Shown piece by piece: positions 1 through 9,123 of a stretch of DNA of 64,000 bases (within the stretch, counting starts at the first letter, position 1; each line of letters starts with the position of its first letter). A program made the translations under genes and the position numbers. Source of the DNA: Gilichinskyi gelida (GTDB lineage: Bacteria > Acidobacteriota > Thermoanaerobaculia > Gp7-AA8). The notes under the pieces are model-generated. The model did no database searches and was not told the origin of the DNA. It saw nothing but the letters and a program-made list of their open reading frames with translations. The stretch is taken from contig JBBPII010000015.1 in NCBI GenBank assembly GCA_038040385.1, positions 86,164 to 150,163 of the forward strand, read 5' to 3'.

Positions 1-711
1 ATCGCCACCGCCTGCCTCTTCATGCTGCGCGAGCCGCAGCGTCGCGCTGCCGCGGGGGGAGCGGCCACGCCGCGGCCGGCGCTGCGGCAGCTCCTCCGCG
101 ACCTGCTGCGGGCGCTGGTCGAACGGCCGGCCCTGGCACTCGCCCTCGCCGGCGGATCGCTCCTCTGCTACGGCTCGGGCGCCGCTCTCCACGGCGTGAC
201 CTGGCTGGTCGAGGAGCGCGGACTGCGCTACGCCGACGCCGCCCTTCGCGCCGGCCTCGTCGCCGTCTTCGCCGGCTTTCTCGGCAATCTGGCGGGAGGG
301 ATGTTCGGCGACGCCTGCGCGCGGCGCTTCCGCGGCGGGCGGCTCTGGAGCCTGGTGATCATGTCGGCGTTCTTCACCGTGCCGGCGTGGCTCTTCTACT
401 CGGTCACGCCCGGCACGCCGCTCTTCTACGTCTGCTGGTTTTTCACCAGCGCCGGCACCACCGCCTGGTTCGGCCCGCTCTTCTCGGCGTATCAGGAGCT
501 CTCGCCCCTGCACGCGCGTTCGACGGTGGTGGCCTTCGCGCTGCTGGTCCTCAATCTGCTGGGCGTCGGCCCCGGCCCGCTGATCACCGGAATGATCGGC
601 GACGCGCGCGGACTGACGTTGGGGCTTCTGATCAGCGTCGGGATAACCGCCTTCGCCATCATCCCCTTCGCGCTCGCCGCGCGGCGCGAGCGAGCCTTCA
701 GCGCACCGTGA
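1..711 (+). CDS. MFS transporter, 5'-truncated by window edge
   Basis: The reading frame is open from base 1, so the true start lies upstream; the first visible ATG is at 22. The visible ~236 residues hold about six hydrophobic helices typical of the C-terminal half of a major facilitator transporter, separated by short basic loops such as GDACARRF, and the protein ends in a basic tail. The N-terminal half is missing, so the substrate cannot be inferred. The gene converges on pbpC and overlaps its 3' end by 14 bp. Confidence 0.8.
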   Translation: MATACLFMLREPQRRAAAGGAATPRPALRQLLRDLLRALVERPALALALAGGSLLCYGSGAALHGVTWLVEERGLRYADAALRAGLVAVFAGFLGNLAGGMFGDACARRFRGGRLWSLVIMSAFFTVPAWLFYSVTPGTPLFYVCWFFTSAGTTAWFGPLFSAYQELSPLHARSTVVAFALLVLNLLGVGPGPLITGMIGDARGLTLGLLISVGITAFAIIPFALAARRERAFSAP

Positions 712-2848
712 CCGTGACCGCGTCGCGCCCGGCAGCGCCTTCGGCGACGATGACGTGTTTGCCGGGCGCCAGCGGCCACTCGCGCGAGACCGGCCTGCCG
801 TCCACAGTCCACCTGGCGCTCGCATTCGCCCGCAGGCGGAGGGACTGAAACTCCCGGCGCAGCGTCGGGTCGATGAGGTAGGTAGCGTCGTTCGCGGGGT
901 TGGTGATGCGGAGAGCGTTGGCCGTTGGCGGTTGACCGTTGACCGTTGACCGTTGACCACCTGCCCACTCGCGATACTCCGCCGGCCACGCGATGTACCC
1001 CTCGTGGTGCCACGCGCAGAACTCCACCGCCGCGTCGCGCGAGAGCCACTCGTTGTCGACGGTCGGGCAGGACGTCGACGGCCGCGCGCCGGACAGCGCG
1101 CAGACCGGCTGCCGCTCGAGGTCGGGGGGGCGGTCGACGATCGACGCGTCCCGCGCGCGGTTCGCGGCGAGCATCACGGCGTGGAAGATCGGGCCGGCAC
1201 CGGTGACGCCGGTCGAGTCACGCAACTCGACGCGGTCGAAGTTGCCGACCCACACCCCGACGGTGACCGCGCGCGTGTACCCGACCGTCCAGTTGTCGCG
1301 ATAGGCCTGCGACGTGCCGGTCTTCACCGCCACGGGACAGTCGAAATCGAGACTGCCGCCGCTGCCGAAAATGTATTCGCGAGCGGCGGGGTCGGAGAGG
1401 ATGTCGGTGATCCAGAAAGCGGTGCGGGGCGAAACGATCCCGTCGCCGCCGCGGGCGAAGATCGCGTACGCCTTCACCAACTGCTCCAGCGTCACCTCGG
1501 CGTCGCCGAGGGTGAGGCCGAGGCCGTAGTAGTCGGCGGTGCGTTGGAGGTCGCGGAAGCCGGCACCGCGCAGGAGGCGCAGCAGCGACGGCGCGCCGAT
1601 CTTCGACAGCAGCGCCACCGCCGGCACGTTCTCCGATCCGGCGAGGGCGAGGCGCGCGCGCAGCGGACCGCGATACGTCCCGTCATAGTTTCGTGGCGTG
1701 TAGACCACGCCCTCCTCGGCCGTCGGGAAGTGCTGCGGGACATCGGCGAGCACCGTCGCCGGCGTGAATCCCTGCTCGAAGGCCAGGGCGTAGGTGAACG
1801 GCTTGAGCGCCGATCCCGGCTGGCGGAGGGTGGTGACGCCGTCGATGGCGCCGCCGAACTCATCGCCGAAGTAGTCGCCCGAGCCCTCGTACGCGAGAAA
1901 CTCGCCGGTCCGGTTATCCAGCACCACCACGGCCACGCTGTGCGCGCCGTGCGCGAGGAGGTTTGCGCGCTCGGCGGCGATGATGCCCGTCACGGCGCGC
2001 TGGAGGCCGGCGTCGAGCGAGGTCACGATGCGCGCATGTGGGACGGGTTCTCCAACCCGTCCGAGGACGCGCTGGACGAAGTGCGGCGCGAGCATCGGCG
2101 GCGGCGTGCGGGAGAACGTCAATCGCTCCTCGCGCGCCTCGCGCGGCGCGTTCATGCGGGCGAGGATGGCGCGCTGCCGCGCCAGCGCGCGCCGCGGCGC
2201 CGACGGCCGCTGCGGCAACGCCGCCAGCCACGCCGCCTGCGCGACGGTCAGCTCCTCCGGCGCGCAGCCGAAGTAGCGGCGGCTGGCGCGCACGATGCCG
2301 GTGGTCTGCTCGCCATACGGCGCGAGGTTGACGTACAGCGCGAGAATCTCGCGCTTGTTGTAGCGATGCTCGAGCCGCAGCGCGACCACCGCCTCGCGCA
2401 CTTTCTGCGCGAACGTGCGCGGCGGATTGCCGAGCATCATCTTCGCCACCTGCTGGGTGATCGTCGAGCCACCTTCGACGACGCGCAGCCGCCGCACGTC
2501 GTGCACCACTGCCCGCGCCACGGCGATCGGATCGACGCCCGGATGCGTCTCGAACCGCCGGTCCTCGGCCGCGATCGTCGCCCGAGCCACGTTCTCCGGC
2601 ACCTCCGCGATCCACTCGCGCCGCGTTCCGTTCGCCGCCAGCGGCTCGTAGAGCACGACGCCGTGGCGGTCGGTGATGATCGGCGAGGTGTCGCGCGGGA
2701 CGTCCGGGAGCGGCCCCAGGCGGACCCAGAGGCCCAACGACGAGGCGCCGAGGACGGCGCCTAGCCAGCCGGCGAGACGCCGGCGTTCCGGGCGCCGGAG
2801 CGCCGCCGTCCCGGCGGCTGGAACGGCGGCGTCCCGCCGCCGTGTCAC
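698..2848 (-). CDS. pbpC: Penicillin-binding protein 1C (bifunctional transglycosylase/transpeptidase)
   Basis: This is a membrane-anchored class A PBP of 716 aa. A GTG start at 2848 is chosen because it overlaps the stop of the upstream A2M gene (GTGA), as in other yfhM-pbpC operons. One N-terminal TM helix (about 25-42) is followed by the GT51 glycosyltransferase domain with catalytic Glu95 in EDRRF and the GGSTITQQ motif (126-133). The transpeptidase has SxxK at Ser346/Lys349, SEN at 405-407 and KTGT at 509-512. The C-terminal ~90 residues fit the BiPBP_C domain. Three stretches are repeat-derived: the N-terminal ~25 residues, the segment around 265-273 (VGEPVPHA), and a VNGQ/TANA stretch near 600. 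All catalytic motifs are intact. PBP1C polymerises and cross-links peptidoglycan in the periplasm. Confidence 0.93.
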   Translation of the reverse strand: MTRRRDAAVPAAGTAALRRPERRRLAGWLGAVLGASSLGLWVRLGPLPDVPRDTSPIITDRHGVVLYEPLAANGTRREWIAEVPENVARATIAAEDRRFETHPGVDPIAVARAVVHDVRRLRVVEGGSTITQQVAKMMLGNPPRTFAQKVREAVVALRLEHRYNKREILALYVNLAPYGEQTTGIVRASRRYFGCAPEELTVAQAAWLAALPQRPSAPRRALARQRAILARMNAPREAREERLTFSRTPPPMLAPHFVQRVLGRVGEPVPHARIVTSLDAGLQRAVTGIIAAERANLLAHGAHSVAVVVLDNRTGEFLAYEGSGDYFGDEFGGAIDGVTTLRQPGSALKPFTYALAFEQGFTPATVLADVPQHFPTAEEGVVYTPRNYDGTYRGPLRARLALAGSENVPAVALLSKIGAPSLLRLLRGAGFRDLQRTADYYGLGLTLGDAEVTLEQLVKAYAIFARGGDGIVSPRTAFWITDILSDPAAREYIFGSGGSLDFDCPVAVKTGTSQAYRDNWTVGYTRAVTVGVWVGNFDRVELRDSTGVTGAGPIFHAVMLAANRARDASIVDRPPDLERQPVCALSGARPSTSCPTVDNEWLSRDAAVEFCAWHHEGYIAWPAEYREWAGGQRSTVNGQPPTANALRITNPANDATYLIDPTLRREFQSLRLRANASARWTVDGRPVSREWPLAPGKHVIVAEGAAGRDAVTVTVR
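916..959. repeat. Family C tandem repeat inside pbpC
   Basis: GTTGGCCGTTGGCGGTTGAC followed by three more GTTGACC units is read in frame ahead of the BiPBP_C domain of PbpC. Only one arm of the usual hairpin is present. Confidence 0.75.
2039..2062. repeat. Family E palindrome inside pbpC
   Basis: GGGACGGGTTCTCCAACCCG lies in the pbpC coding region between the two catalytic domains and encodes VGEPVPH. Confidence 0.75.
2765..2844. repeat. Family H-like GC repeat at pbpC 5' end
   Basis: GCCGGCGAGACGCCGGCGTT and GAACGGCGGCGTCCCGCCGC are stacked small palindromes. They encode residues about 2-28 of PbpC and end next to its GTG start. Confidence 0.65.
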
Positions 2849-5800
2849 GGCTGCACCTCCACCACCACCGTCCCCGTCCGCCCGAACACCTCCGGCGCGT
2901 ACATCTCCTCCGCGCTCGCCGGCGCGGTGATGAACGTCCCGGCCGTCGTCGCCCGCACCATGTAGGTGAACTCGTGCGCACCCTCGCTGAGCCGCGTGGC
3001 GAAGAGGTTGACGCGGTCGTCGTGGCGCTCCACGTGATCGAATCCGCCGTGGCGCCACCACGACATCCAGTCGCCGCCGCCGTCCTCCTTCGTCTGCGCC
3101 TCGGCCAGGTCGCTCGCGGTGGTGGCGAACCACGACTCCACCGGCTCCGTCCCCGCGGGAATCGGATCGGTGACCGCGACGAAACGCCGTTCCTTGGTGT
3201 TGCGGATGCGCAGCGTGACCTTGATCAGATCGCCGGCCTTGAACGTCTTCTGCGAGTACTTCCGCTCGACGTGGAAGCCCTGGTCGAGCGGATCGTGCAT
3301 CAGACCGGCGGGCACGTAGCGCAGCCGCATGAGATAGAACAGAGTTCCCGTTCCCTGCCGCTCAAAGGAGACGGCACCAGACTTCAGTTCTCGCATCGGC
3401 ACGTCGTGATTCTTGGCCTCCGTGCTACGGCCGCGGAACTCATCGCGCGTCAGCGTCTCGCTGCCGAGGGTGACGACGGCCGCGAAGTCCGGCGTCTCCT
3501 TCTCGTACTTGCGGTAGTAGTCGACGAGCGACTCCATGGCCCAGACGTTCTCCTGCGTGTTGCCCCAGCGCCCCTTCTTCCGCACCTGCATCAGCCAGCG
3601 GACGATCTGCTTCGCGAGCTGCTCCTCGCCGGTGTCGCGCACCAGCGTGCCGAGGGTAATGGCCGTCGTGCGGACGTTCGAGCTCCAGCAGTACAGCAGA
3701 TACGGATCGGTGAGCTCCTCCACATGCGCGCTGCCCCCCTCGGGGAGGATGGCGTTGTTGATGCGGCGCGCGAGGTCGTCGGGGCGCTGTCCCTTTTCGC
3801 CTTTCGCCGTCATCGCGTCGAGCAGATAGGCGATGCCGAACACCGGCATGCGGTCGACGAACGAGTAGAGGCGGTTGATGTGGCTGTCCTCGTTGCGGCC
3901 GCCCTCGGTCAGCACCTTGACGGCGAACGCCTGCCACGCGGTGTACGCCGGCCAGAACGCCTCGTTGGTCGGGCGCTTCTCCTTCATCTGCAGGTCGAGG
4001 TAGTCGTAGGCGCGCTTCATGACGTCGTCGCTGACGTCGTAGCCGAGCTTCTTGCCGCGCTGCATGACGTGCAGCACGTTCGCGGTGAGATACGGCGACA
4101 CGCTCCAGCAGTCGCCCGGCCAGAAGGCGAAGCCGCCGGCGCCGCACTGGAACTTGTACAGCTCGTAGATCGTGCGCTGCGCGGTAACGCGAGCGCCCTT
4201 CGTGTCGATGCCCGGAAGGGCGAAGGCCTCGCCGAGGTCGGAGGCGAGCATGAGGGCCATGGCGGCGGACGAGCGCTGCTCCGCGCAGCCGTACGGATAT
4301 TCGATGAGGTACTGCGCGCCGCCGGCGAGGCCGACCATCGCCGTCGAGGCCAGCTCGATGTGTAGACCGCCGGCGGTTGGGGCGACGTCCTTGGGGATCT
4401 CGAGCGTTTCCTTGGCGGTCGGTTTCGCCTCGCCGTACGCGGCGACGGTCTCGGCGGGGGTTAGCACGCGGACCGGGAGCACGTCCTCGAACGCGTCGCT
4501 CTCGCCGTTGAGGGTGACGCTCATCTGGATGCGCGCCGTGCCGACCGCTTTGGCGACGGCGGCGAAGCGCGCTTCGGGCGATTCGCCCGGCGCGACCTCG
4601 ACGGTGCAGCGTGTCATCCCGAGCCGCGAAGACGGCGAGGGATCCCCCGCTTCGAGGGGAGGGGACCCCTCGCTGCGCTCGGGGTGACACCCGGGTCCGA
4701 ACTCCACGATCGCCGGATCTAGCGACTTGATGGTCACCATCGCCGTCCCCGCCTTCTTCAACTGGCTGTGCACGACGCCTCCGAACAGCGCCTTGTCGCC
4801 GAGGGCCAGAAAGCGCGGCCAGGTCGGCGTGAGCAGCACCGGCTTGTTGATGCGGATCTCGTTCTGTCCCCAGCCGAAGCGCGAGGCCTTGTCGCCGGCG
4901 ACGGCCATGATGCGATACGTCGTCAGCGACTCGGGCAGCGTGACTTCGGTGCGCGCGCGCCCCTTCGAATCGGTGACCACCGACCCGAGCCAGAACGCCA
5001 GCACGCGGAAGTCCTTGCGGATCATCCCCGGTCCAGCGTCGCGGCCGCCGCCGCCGCCGTCGTCCGCGCCCTTTGGCGTCAGCACGCGGCGGCTGACGAT
5101 CTTCTCGCGCGAGTCCTCGTTCACCACCTGCAGCGCCTTGTGCAGATAGATCGACTGCAGCACGTCCGGCGTCTGGTAAGCGGTCAGCGACAGCACGCCG
5201 TAGTCGACTGCCCACAGCGTGACCTCGGACTGCGTCGGCTTGCCGGCAGCGTCCTTCACGTTGACTTCGATGCGCGCCTTCGTCGCCGGGCGGAACTCTT
5301 CCTTGTTGGCCTTGACGTCGACCTTCAGCCGCTTCGTCGCGTCTTCGACCGTCAGCTCGGTGTATCCGAGGCGGAACGACGGCTTGCCGGGATCGGACTC
5401 GTCCTCGATGCCTTCCTTCGTGCGCCCTTTCAGCAACAGCACCGAGACGTAGACGTTCGGGATGTCTTTCTCGGTGATCGGCACGGTGACCGTGGTCTGC
5501 GTCGAGGTGAGCTCGAACGTTCTCCACGTCCGCACGCCTTCGCGCTCGGTGGTGAGCAACGCGGTGGCGCGCTCCCACGGCGACTTGACCATGATGCGCG
5601 CCGTCTCGCCGGGCCGCAGGGTCTTCTTCTCCGGCTCGAGATCGATGCGATTGTGGTCGTAGCGCTCCCAAGCGGTGTAGCCGGAACCGATGGCGTAGAA
5701 CGACGTCCGCGTGGTGGTCGACCGCCCCTCGGCGTCCTTCGCCGTGGCGATCAGGTTGTAGAAGCCGCCGTTCTCCAGCGGGACGTGCAGCGGCGCGGGC

Positions 5801-8604
5801 TGCGCCTGCGTGGTGACCGTCCAGTGGCCCGCGGGGATTTCCTTTCGCTCCGTTTCCCAAGCATAGAAGCCGTGGCCCTCGGCCTTCCGCACGCTGTTCC
5901 ACTGGATGCGGACGAGATTGACGTCGACGGTGACGCCGGCCGTCGCCGTGCCGTCGAGCGCTGCGGCGATGACGGTGGTGTCGATGCCCTTCGCCGCTTC
6001 GCCGAAGTACGGCATGCGGTGCAGGCCGATGTACCACGGCGCCGGATCGACGCGGAACGAGGCGCGGTTGGCGATGTGCTGGCGGGAGACGTCGGTGACG
6101 TCGCCTTCGAGCTGGTACGCCCACGGCGAGCCGGCCGCGAGTTCGGTGTCGAGCTTCAGCTTCAGCTCGCCCTTCGCGTCGAGCTTCTGCTCTTTGGTCT
6201 GGATGGTCGTCTTCACGCGGCGGGTCTCGTAGTCGCCGAGGAAATGCCACTGGTCTTCGGGGAAGCGGTCGGAGATCTTCGACGGCACGCCGTACAGAGG
6301 CGACTTGGAGTAGGTCCACTTCACCGGCCGCGACGACATCGGCGCGCCGAAGAGGTAGCGCCCGGTGATCGTACCGGCGAGGTTGGTACCGGCGAGCGAA
6401 GTGGGCGCGGTCAGCGTCACGTCGACGCGGAACTCAGGCCGGCGGTAGGCGGCGACGAGGAACTCGCCGTTGGCCTGCAGGCGCTCGCCCTTCACGCGCG
6501 CGGTGATGACGTAGTTGCCGAGGTTCGCCTCGGCGGGGACGCGCCACACCCATTCGGCGCTGCTCCAGTCGTTGAGAGTGACTGTGCGCTTGTCGACTTC
6601 CTTCGAGTGCGAGTCGGTCGTCACCACGTCGACGGCAGTCGCGGCGCGCAGGAGCTGCATGCCGGCCGGCGTGTCGGAGCGTAGGATGACCTTGGCGTGC
6701 ACGTCCTCGCCCGGCTTGTAGACGCCGCGGTCGGTGAAGATCGTGCCGCGCAGCGTCGGCAGCGCTTCGTCGAGGTTGACTTCCACGCCGAAGTCCCACG
6801 GCGAGATGCCGTCGTGCCAGTCGCTGACGACGTACGCGGCGTCGCCGTCTTTCTCGGCGGTGACGATGAAGTGGATGCCTTCCAGTGCCTCCCAGGTCCC
6901 CTCGCAGTCCTCCTCCCCGCAATCCGCCGCCTTCTTGCGATCGACGCGCAGGTCGGTGTTCGGCGCGACGGCCAGGCCTTTGTCGTCGGTGACGCCGCTC
7001 CGGAAGACTTTGTTGTCGGGGGTCCGGATGGAGACCTTCGCGCCGGCGACCGGTTTGGCGTCGTCGAGGCGGGTGACGAAGACCAGCGTGTTCTGCGGGC
7101 TGTCCTTGACGGAGATGCCGAGGTTCGTCACCTGCACCACGGTGGCGGTGACGTCCTCGTTGTAGCGCGCGGCGCGCGGGATGGTCTCACCAGGCTTCAC
7201 CGCGGCCCAGACGATGCCGGTGTTGTTCGGCGAGAGGACGGACTTGAGGTTGAGGCCGTACGACTGGATCTTGTCGGCGACCGGCGCGAGCTTGCGGTCG
7301 GCCGGCTGCGTCGGGGGAGTCTTGTTGAAGTTCTGTTTCTGCAGATCGAGGATGGTCGGCATCACCTCGTCGAGGCCGAGGGGCTCGAGCCACTGCTGCA
7401 CGCTGCGGAAGTTCCGGGCGTGGAACGGCAGCAGCGGTCCGCCGCTCGACTCCCACACGCCGTGGCCGCCGCCGAAGCTGGTGAAGGCCGATTTGTGCCA
7501 GTACTCGACGACTTCCATCCAGGTGTAGCCGAGCTTCTGGCCGTCCTCCGCTTCAAGGGTCGAAGCGACGCGTACGGCGTACGTGTGCGCCGGCTTGAGC
7601 GAGTAGCCCAGTTCGTCGAGGCTGTAGGAGCGCGCGTGCATGTTCCAGTCGGGCACTTCGCGCTTGACGGTCGGCTCGACCGGGACTTCGTGCGCCGGAT
7701 CGGTGACGTCGACGACGCTGACCGCCTTCTTCACTTTGTTGTAGTCGACGCCGCCGTACGCGCGGAATTCGATCGGGTTGTAGCTGTCCGGATCGCACTT
7801 CTCGACGCAGGCGATCCGCTCCACGAAGAACGCCGGCTCCAGCTCGATGGTGTAGCTCTGCGCGCGTCCGGTGCGCACCGATGAGGCCTTGGCCAGCTTT
7901 TCATCGATGAAGACCTGCAGGTGCGTCTCCGGCGGGACACCCGGCTTGGTCTCCACCACCAGGAACTGCGACTCGGGGAGCGGCGGCATCTTCTTGCGGT
8001 CCCAGTCGGCGGTGAAGAACGACATCACCGGCGCGCCGTCGCTCTCCGCCGCCGCCTTCACCTTCGCAACCTTGGCCTCGAAGGCGGGGAGGTCGGTCTT
8101 GGGCACCGAAGGCATCTTGAATTCATGCTTCGCGGTGCGGAGCTGCAGATGCGGCGCGAGCGTCTCTTTCTCCACCGGCTGGTTGAAGTAGAGCCCGATC
8201 ACCACCGCGCCGTTGGGCTTGCGATACCAGTACGTCTGCTGCAACTGGATCACAGGGGTGGTGAACGAAAACTTGTACGGGCGGTCGAGGTTCGGAGCAT
8301 CGACGGTGACGTCGAACTTCGTGGCGTATGGCAACTGCTGCTCGGGGGTGAAGATCAACGTGGTCGTGCCCGACCAGCGGAACGTCCCCTTCACGCTCGG
8401 CGAGATGCGGAACCAGGGGATGGTGAGGTCCTTCGGGATCTTGCCGACCGCCACCATCGGCGCACTGAACACCACTCGGATCTCGTTCGCCTCGGCGATC
8501 GAGGCGAGCTCCCCGACCGGCCCCGCCTTGACGACGGTGACTTTCTTGTTTTGGGCAAACGCAGCACTGGCGACGAGGAGGAGCACGACCGCAAAACGCT
8601 TCAT
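2845..8604 (-). CDS. yfhM: Bacterial alpha-2-macroglobulin with thioester
   Basis: This is a secreted protease-trapping protein of 1919 aa, the usual partner of PBP1C. Start at 8604 gives a clean signal peptide (MKRFAVVLLLVASAAFA). The chain follows the bacterial A2M order: many MG-type beta domains, a G/D-rich bait-like segment (GGGGGRDAGPG), the A2M domain, then the thioester domain. The CAEQ thioester motif lies at Cys1440-Gln1443 within PYGCAEQ, so covalent trapping should be possible. Residues about 1306-1332 (HPERSEG...SRLGMT) are encoded by an 80-bp palindromic repeat read in frame and are not part of the family core. There is no lipobox, so it is probably a soluble periplasmic protein. 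A GTGA overlap couples it to pbpC. Inferred role: protecting the periplasm from foreign proteases while PBP1C repairs peptidoglycan. Confidence 0.93.
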   Translation of the reverse strand: MKRFAVVLLLVASAAFAQNKKVTVVKAGPVGELASIAEANEIRVVFSAPMVAVGKIPKDLTIPWFRISPSVKGTFRWSGTTTLIFTPEQQLPYATKFDVTVDAPNLDRPYKFSFTTPVIQLQQTYWYRKPNGAVVIGLYFNQPVEKETLAPHLQLRTAKHEFKMPSVPKTDLPAFEAKVAKVKAAAESDGAPVMSFFTADWDRKKMPPLPESQFLVVETKPGVPPETHLQVFIDEKLAKASSVRTGRAQSYTIELEPAFFVERIACVEKCDPDSYNPIEFRAYGGVDYNKVKKAVSVVDVTDPAHEVPVEPTVKREVPDWNMHARSYSLDELGYSLKPAHTYAVRVASTLEAEDGQKLGYTWMEVVEYWHKSAFTSFGGGHGVWESSGGPLLPFHARNFRSVQQWLEPLGLDEVMPTILDLQKQNFNKTPPTQPADRKLAPVADKIQSYGLNLKSVLSPNNTGIVWAAVKPGETIPRAARYNEDVTATVVQVTNLGISVKDSPQNTLVFVTRLDDAKPVAGAKVSIRTPDNKVFRSGVTDDKGLAVAPNTDLRVDRKKAADCGEEDCEGTWEALEGIHFIVTAEKDGDAAYVVSDWHDGISPWDFGVEVNLDEALPTLRGTIFTDRGVYKPGEDVHAKVILRSDTPAGMQLLRAATAVDVVTTDSHSKEVDKRTVTLNDWSSAEWVWRVPAEANLGNYVITARVKGERLQANGEFLVAAYRRPEFRVDVTLTAPTSLAGTNLAGTITGRYLFGAPMSSRPVKWTYSKSPLYGVPSKISDRFPEDQWHFLGDYETRRVKTTIQTKEQKLDAKGELKLKLDTELAAGSPWAYQLEGDVTDVSRQHIANRASFRVDPAPWYIGLHRMPYFGEAAKGIDTTVIAAALDGTATAGVTVDVNLVRIQWNSVRKAEGHGFYAWETERKEIPAGHWTVTTQAQPAPLHVPLENGGFYNLIATAKDAEGRSTTTRTSFYAIGSGYTAWERYDHNRIDLEPEKKTLRPGETARIMVKSPWERATALLTTEREGVRTWRTFELTSTQTTVTVPITEKDIPNVYVSVLLLKGRTKEGIEDESDPGKPSFRLGYTELTVEDATKRLKVDVKANKEEFRPATKARIEVNVKDAAGKPTQSEVTLWAVDYGVLSLTAYQTPDVLQSIYLHKALQVVNEDSREKIVSRRVLTPKGADDGGGGGRDAGPGMIRKDFRVLAFWLGSVVTDSKGRARTEVTLPESLTTYRIMAVAGDKASRFGWGQNEIRINKPVLLTPTWPRFLALGDKALFGGVVHSQLKKAGTAMVTIKSLDPAIVEFGPGCHPERSEGSPPLEAGDPSPSSRLGMTRCTVEVAPGESPEARFAAVAKAVGTARIQMSVTLNGESDAFEDVLPVRVLTPAETVAAYGEAKPTAKETLEIPKDVAPTAGGLHIELASTAMVGLAGGAQYLIEYPYGCAEQRSSAAMALMLASDLGEAFALPGIDTKGARVTAQRTIYELYKFQCGAGGFAFWPGDCWSVSPYLTANVLHVMQRGKKLGYDVSDDVMKRAYDYLDLQMKEKRPTNEAFWPAYTAWQAFAVKVLTEGGRNEDSHINRLYSFVDRMPVFGIAYLLDAMTAKGEKGQRPDDLARRINNAILPEGGSAHVEELTDPYLLYCWSSNVRTTAITLGTLVRDTGEEQLAKQIVRWLMQVRKKGRWGNTQENVWAMESLVDYYRKYEKETPDFAAVVTLGSETLTRDEFRGRSTEAKNHDVPMRELKSGAVSFERQGTGTLFYLMRLRYVPAGLMHDPLDQGFHVERKYSQKTFKAGDLIKVTLRIRNTKERRFVAVTDPIPAGTEPVESWFATTASDLAEAQTKEDGGGDWMSWWRHGGFDHVERHDDRVNLFATRLSEGAHEFTYMVRATTAGTFITAPASAEEMYAPEVFGRTGTVVVEVQP
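4611..4690. repeat. Family A repeat inside A2M gene
   Basis: GTGTCATCCCGAGCCGCGAA faces CGCTGCGCTCGGGGTGACAC, with GGATCCCC/GGGGACCCC inner pairing. Read in frame in the A2M protein. Confidence 0.9.
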
Positions 8605-8659
8605 GGGGCGCAGTTTAACGATGGATTGTGGCGCCGGTGTGGCGTAAATTCTGCGCAAT

Positions 8660-9049
8660 TTGGTCGACATCCCAATCGGCGCCTCCGCCTCGGAAACGGT
8701 CGTCGTCACCCGCGAGCTGACGGTCGCCCACTTCGCCGCACACATGCCGGAGGTTTACGGCACGCCGCTCATGATCTATCTGATGGAGTTCGCCTCCGCA
8801 CGCGCGGTCGCGCCGTTCCTTCCGCCCGGCTGGGTCTCGGTCGGCACCGAGGTGAACGTGAAGCATCTCGCCGCCACGCCGGTCGGATTCACCGTGACAG
8901 CGACGGCGACGGTGACCGCCGTGTCCGGACGGCTGGTGTCCTTCGCCGTGCAGGCGCACGACGGCGTGGAGCTGATCGGAGAAGGGACGCACGTGCGGGC
9001 TTTAGTGGAGAGCGTCCGCTTCAACGCCCGCGTCGCATCGAAGCGGTAG
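8660..9049 (+). CDS. Hotdog-fold thioesterase, FlK-like family
   Basis: This is a 129-aa single-domain protein with a TTG start, divergent from the A2M gene. The order of motifs matches the fluoroacetyl-CoA thioesterase (FlK)-like family: Thr in VYGTP (about residue 34), Glu in LMEFAS and His in VKHLAATP, followed by HDGVELIGEGTH at the end of the sheet. These correspond to the Thr/Glu/His active-site residues of FlK. It likely hydrolyses an acyl-CoA; fluoroacetate is not implied, because most family members are general thioesterases. The ORF stops just before a block of repeats. Confidence 0.82.
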   Translation: MVDIPIGASASETVVVTRELTVAHFAAHMPEVYGTPLMIYLMEFASARAVAPFLPPGWVSVGTEVNVKHLAATPVGFTVTATATVTAVSGRLVSFAVQAHDGVELIGEGTHVRALVESVRFNARVASKR

Positions 9050-9055
9050 CCCCCT

Positions 9056-9103
9056 CCCCTCTCCCGCTTGCGGGAGAGGGTGGCGCGAAGCGCCGGGTGA
9101 GGG
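9056..9103 (+). repeat. Family B repeat, left copy
   Basis: The 48 bp fold as two adjacent hairpins and are identical by eye to the copy at 9520-9567. It begins a few bases after the thioesterase stop codon and could also act as a transcription terminator. Confidence 0.85.
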
Positions 9104-9118
9104 CCGAGGTATCCTCGG
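9104..9118 (+). promoter_or_regulatory. Palindromic -10-like box before DUF559 ORF
   Basis: CCGAGGTATCCTCGG is a near-perfect palindrome ending 5 nt before the ATG. Its centre, TATCCT, sits 8 nt from the start codon, the distance expected for a leaderless -10 box. An almost identical palindrome precedes the GIY-YIG gene at 34755-34769. It could be a promoter, an operator or an RNA hairpin hiding the GAGG that might serve as ribosome-binding site. Confidence 0.5.
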
Positions 9119-9123
9119 CCACC

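Noticed and set aside
953..2764. 603-aa plus-strand open frame opposite pbpC
   Set aside because: Arg/Ala/His-rich, no motifs, fully antisense to a gene with intact catalytic residues; a GC-bias shadow. The same applies to other long antisense frames (e.g. 2842-4365, 4768-6684, 22863-24620, 49513-51237, 58226-60349).
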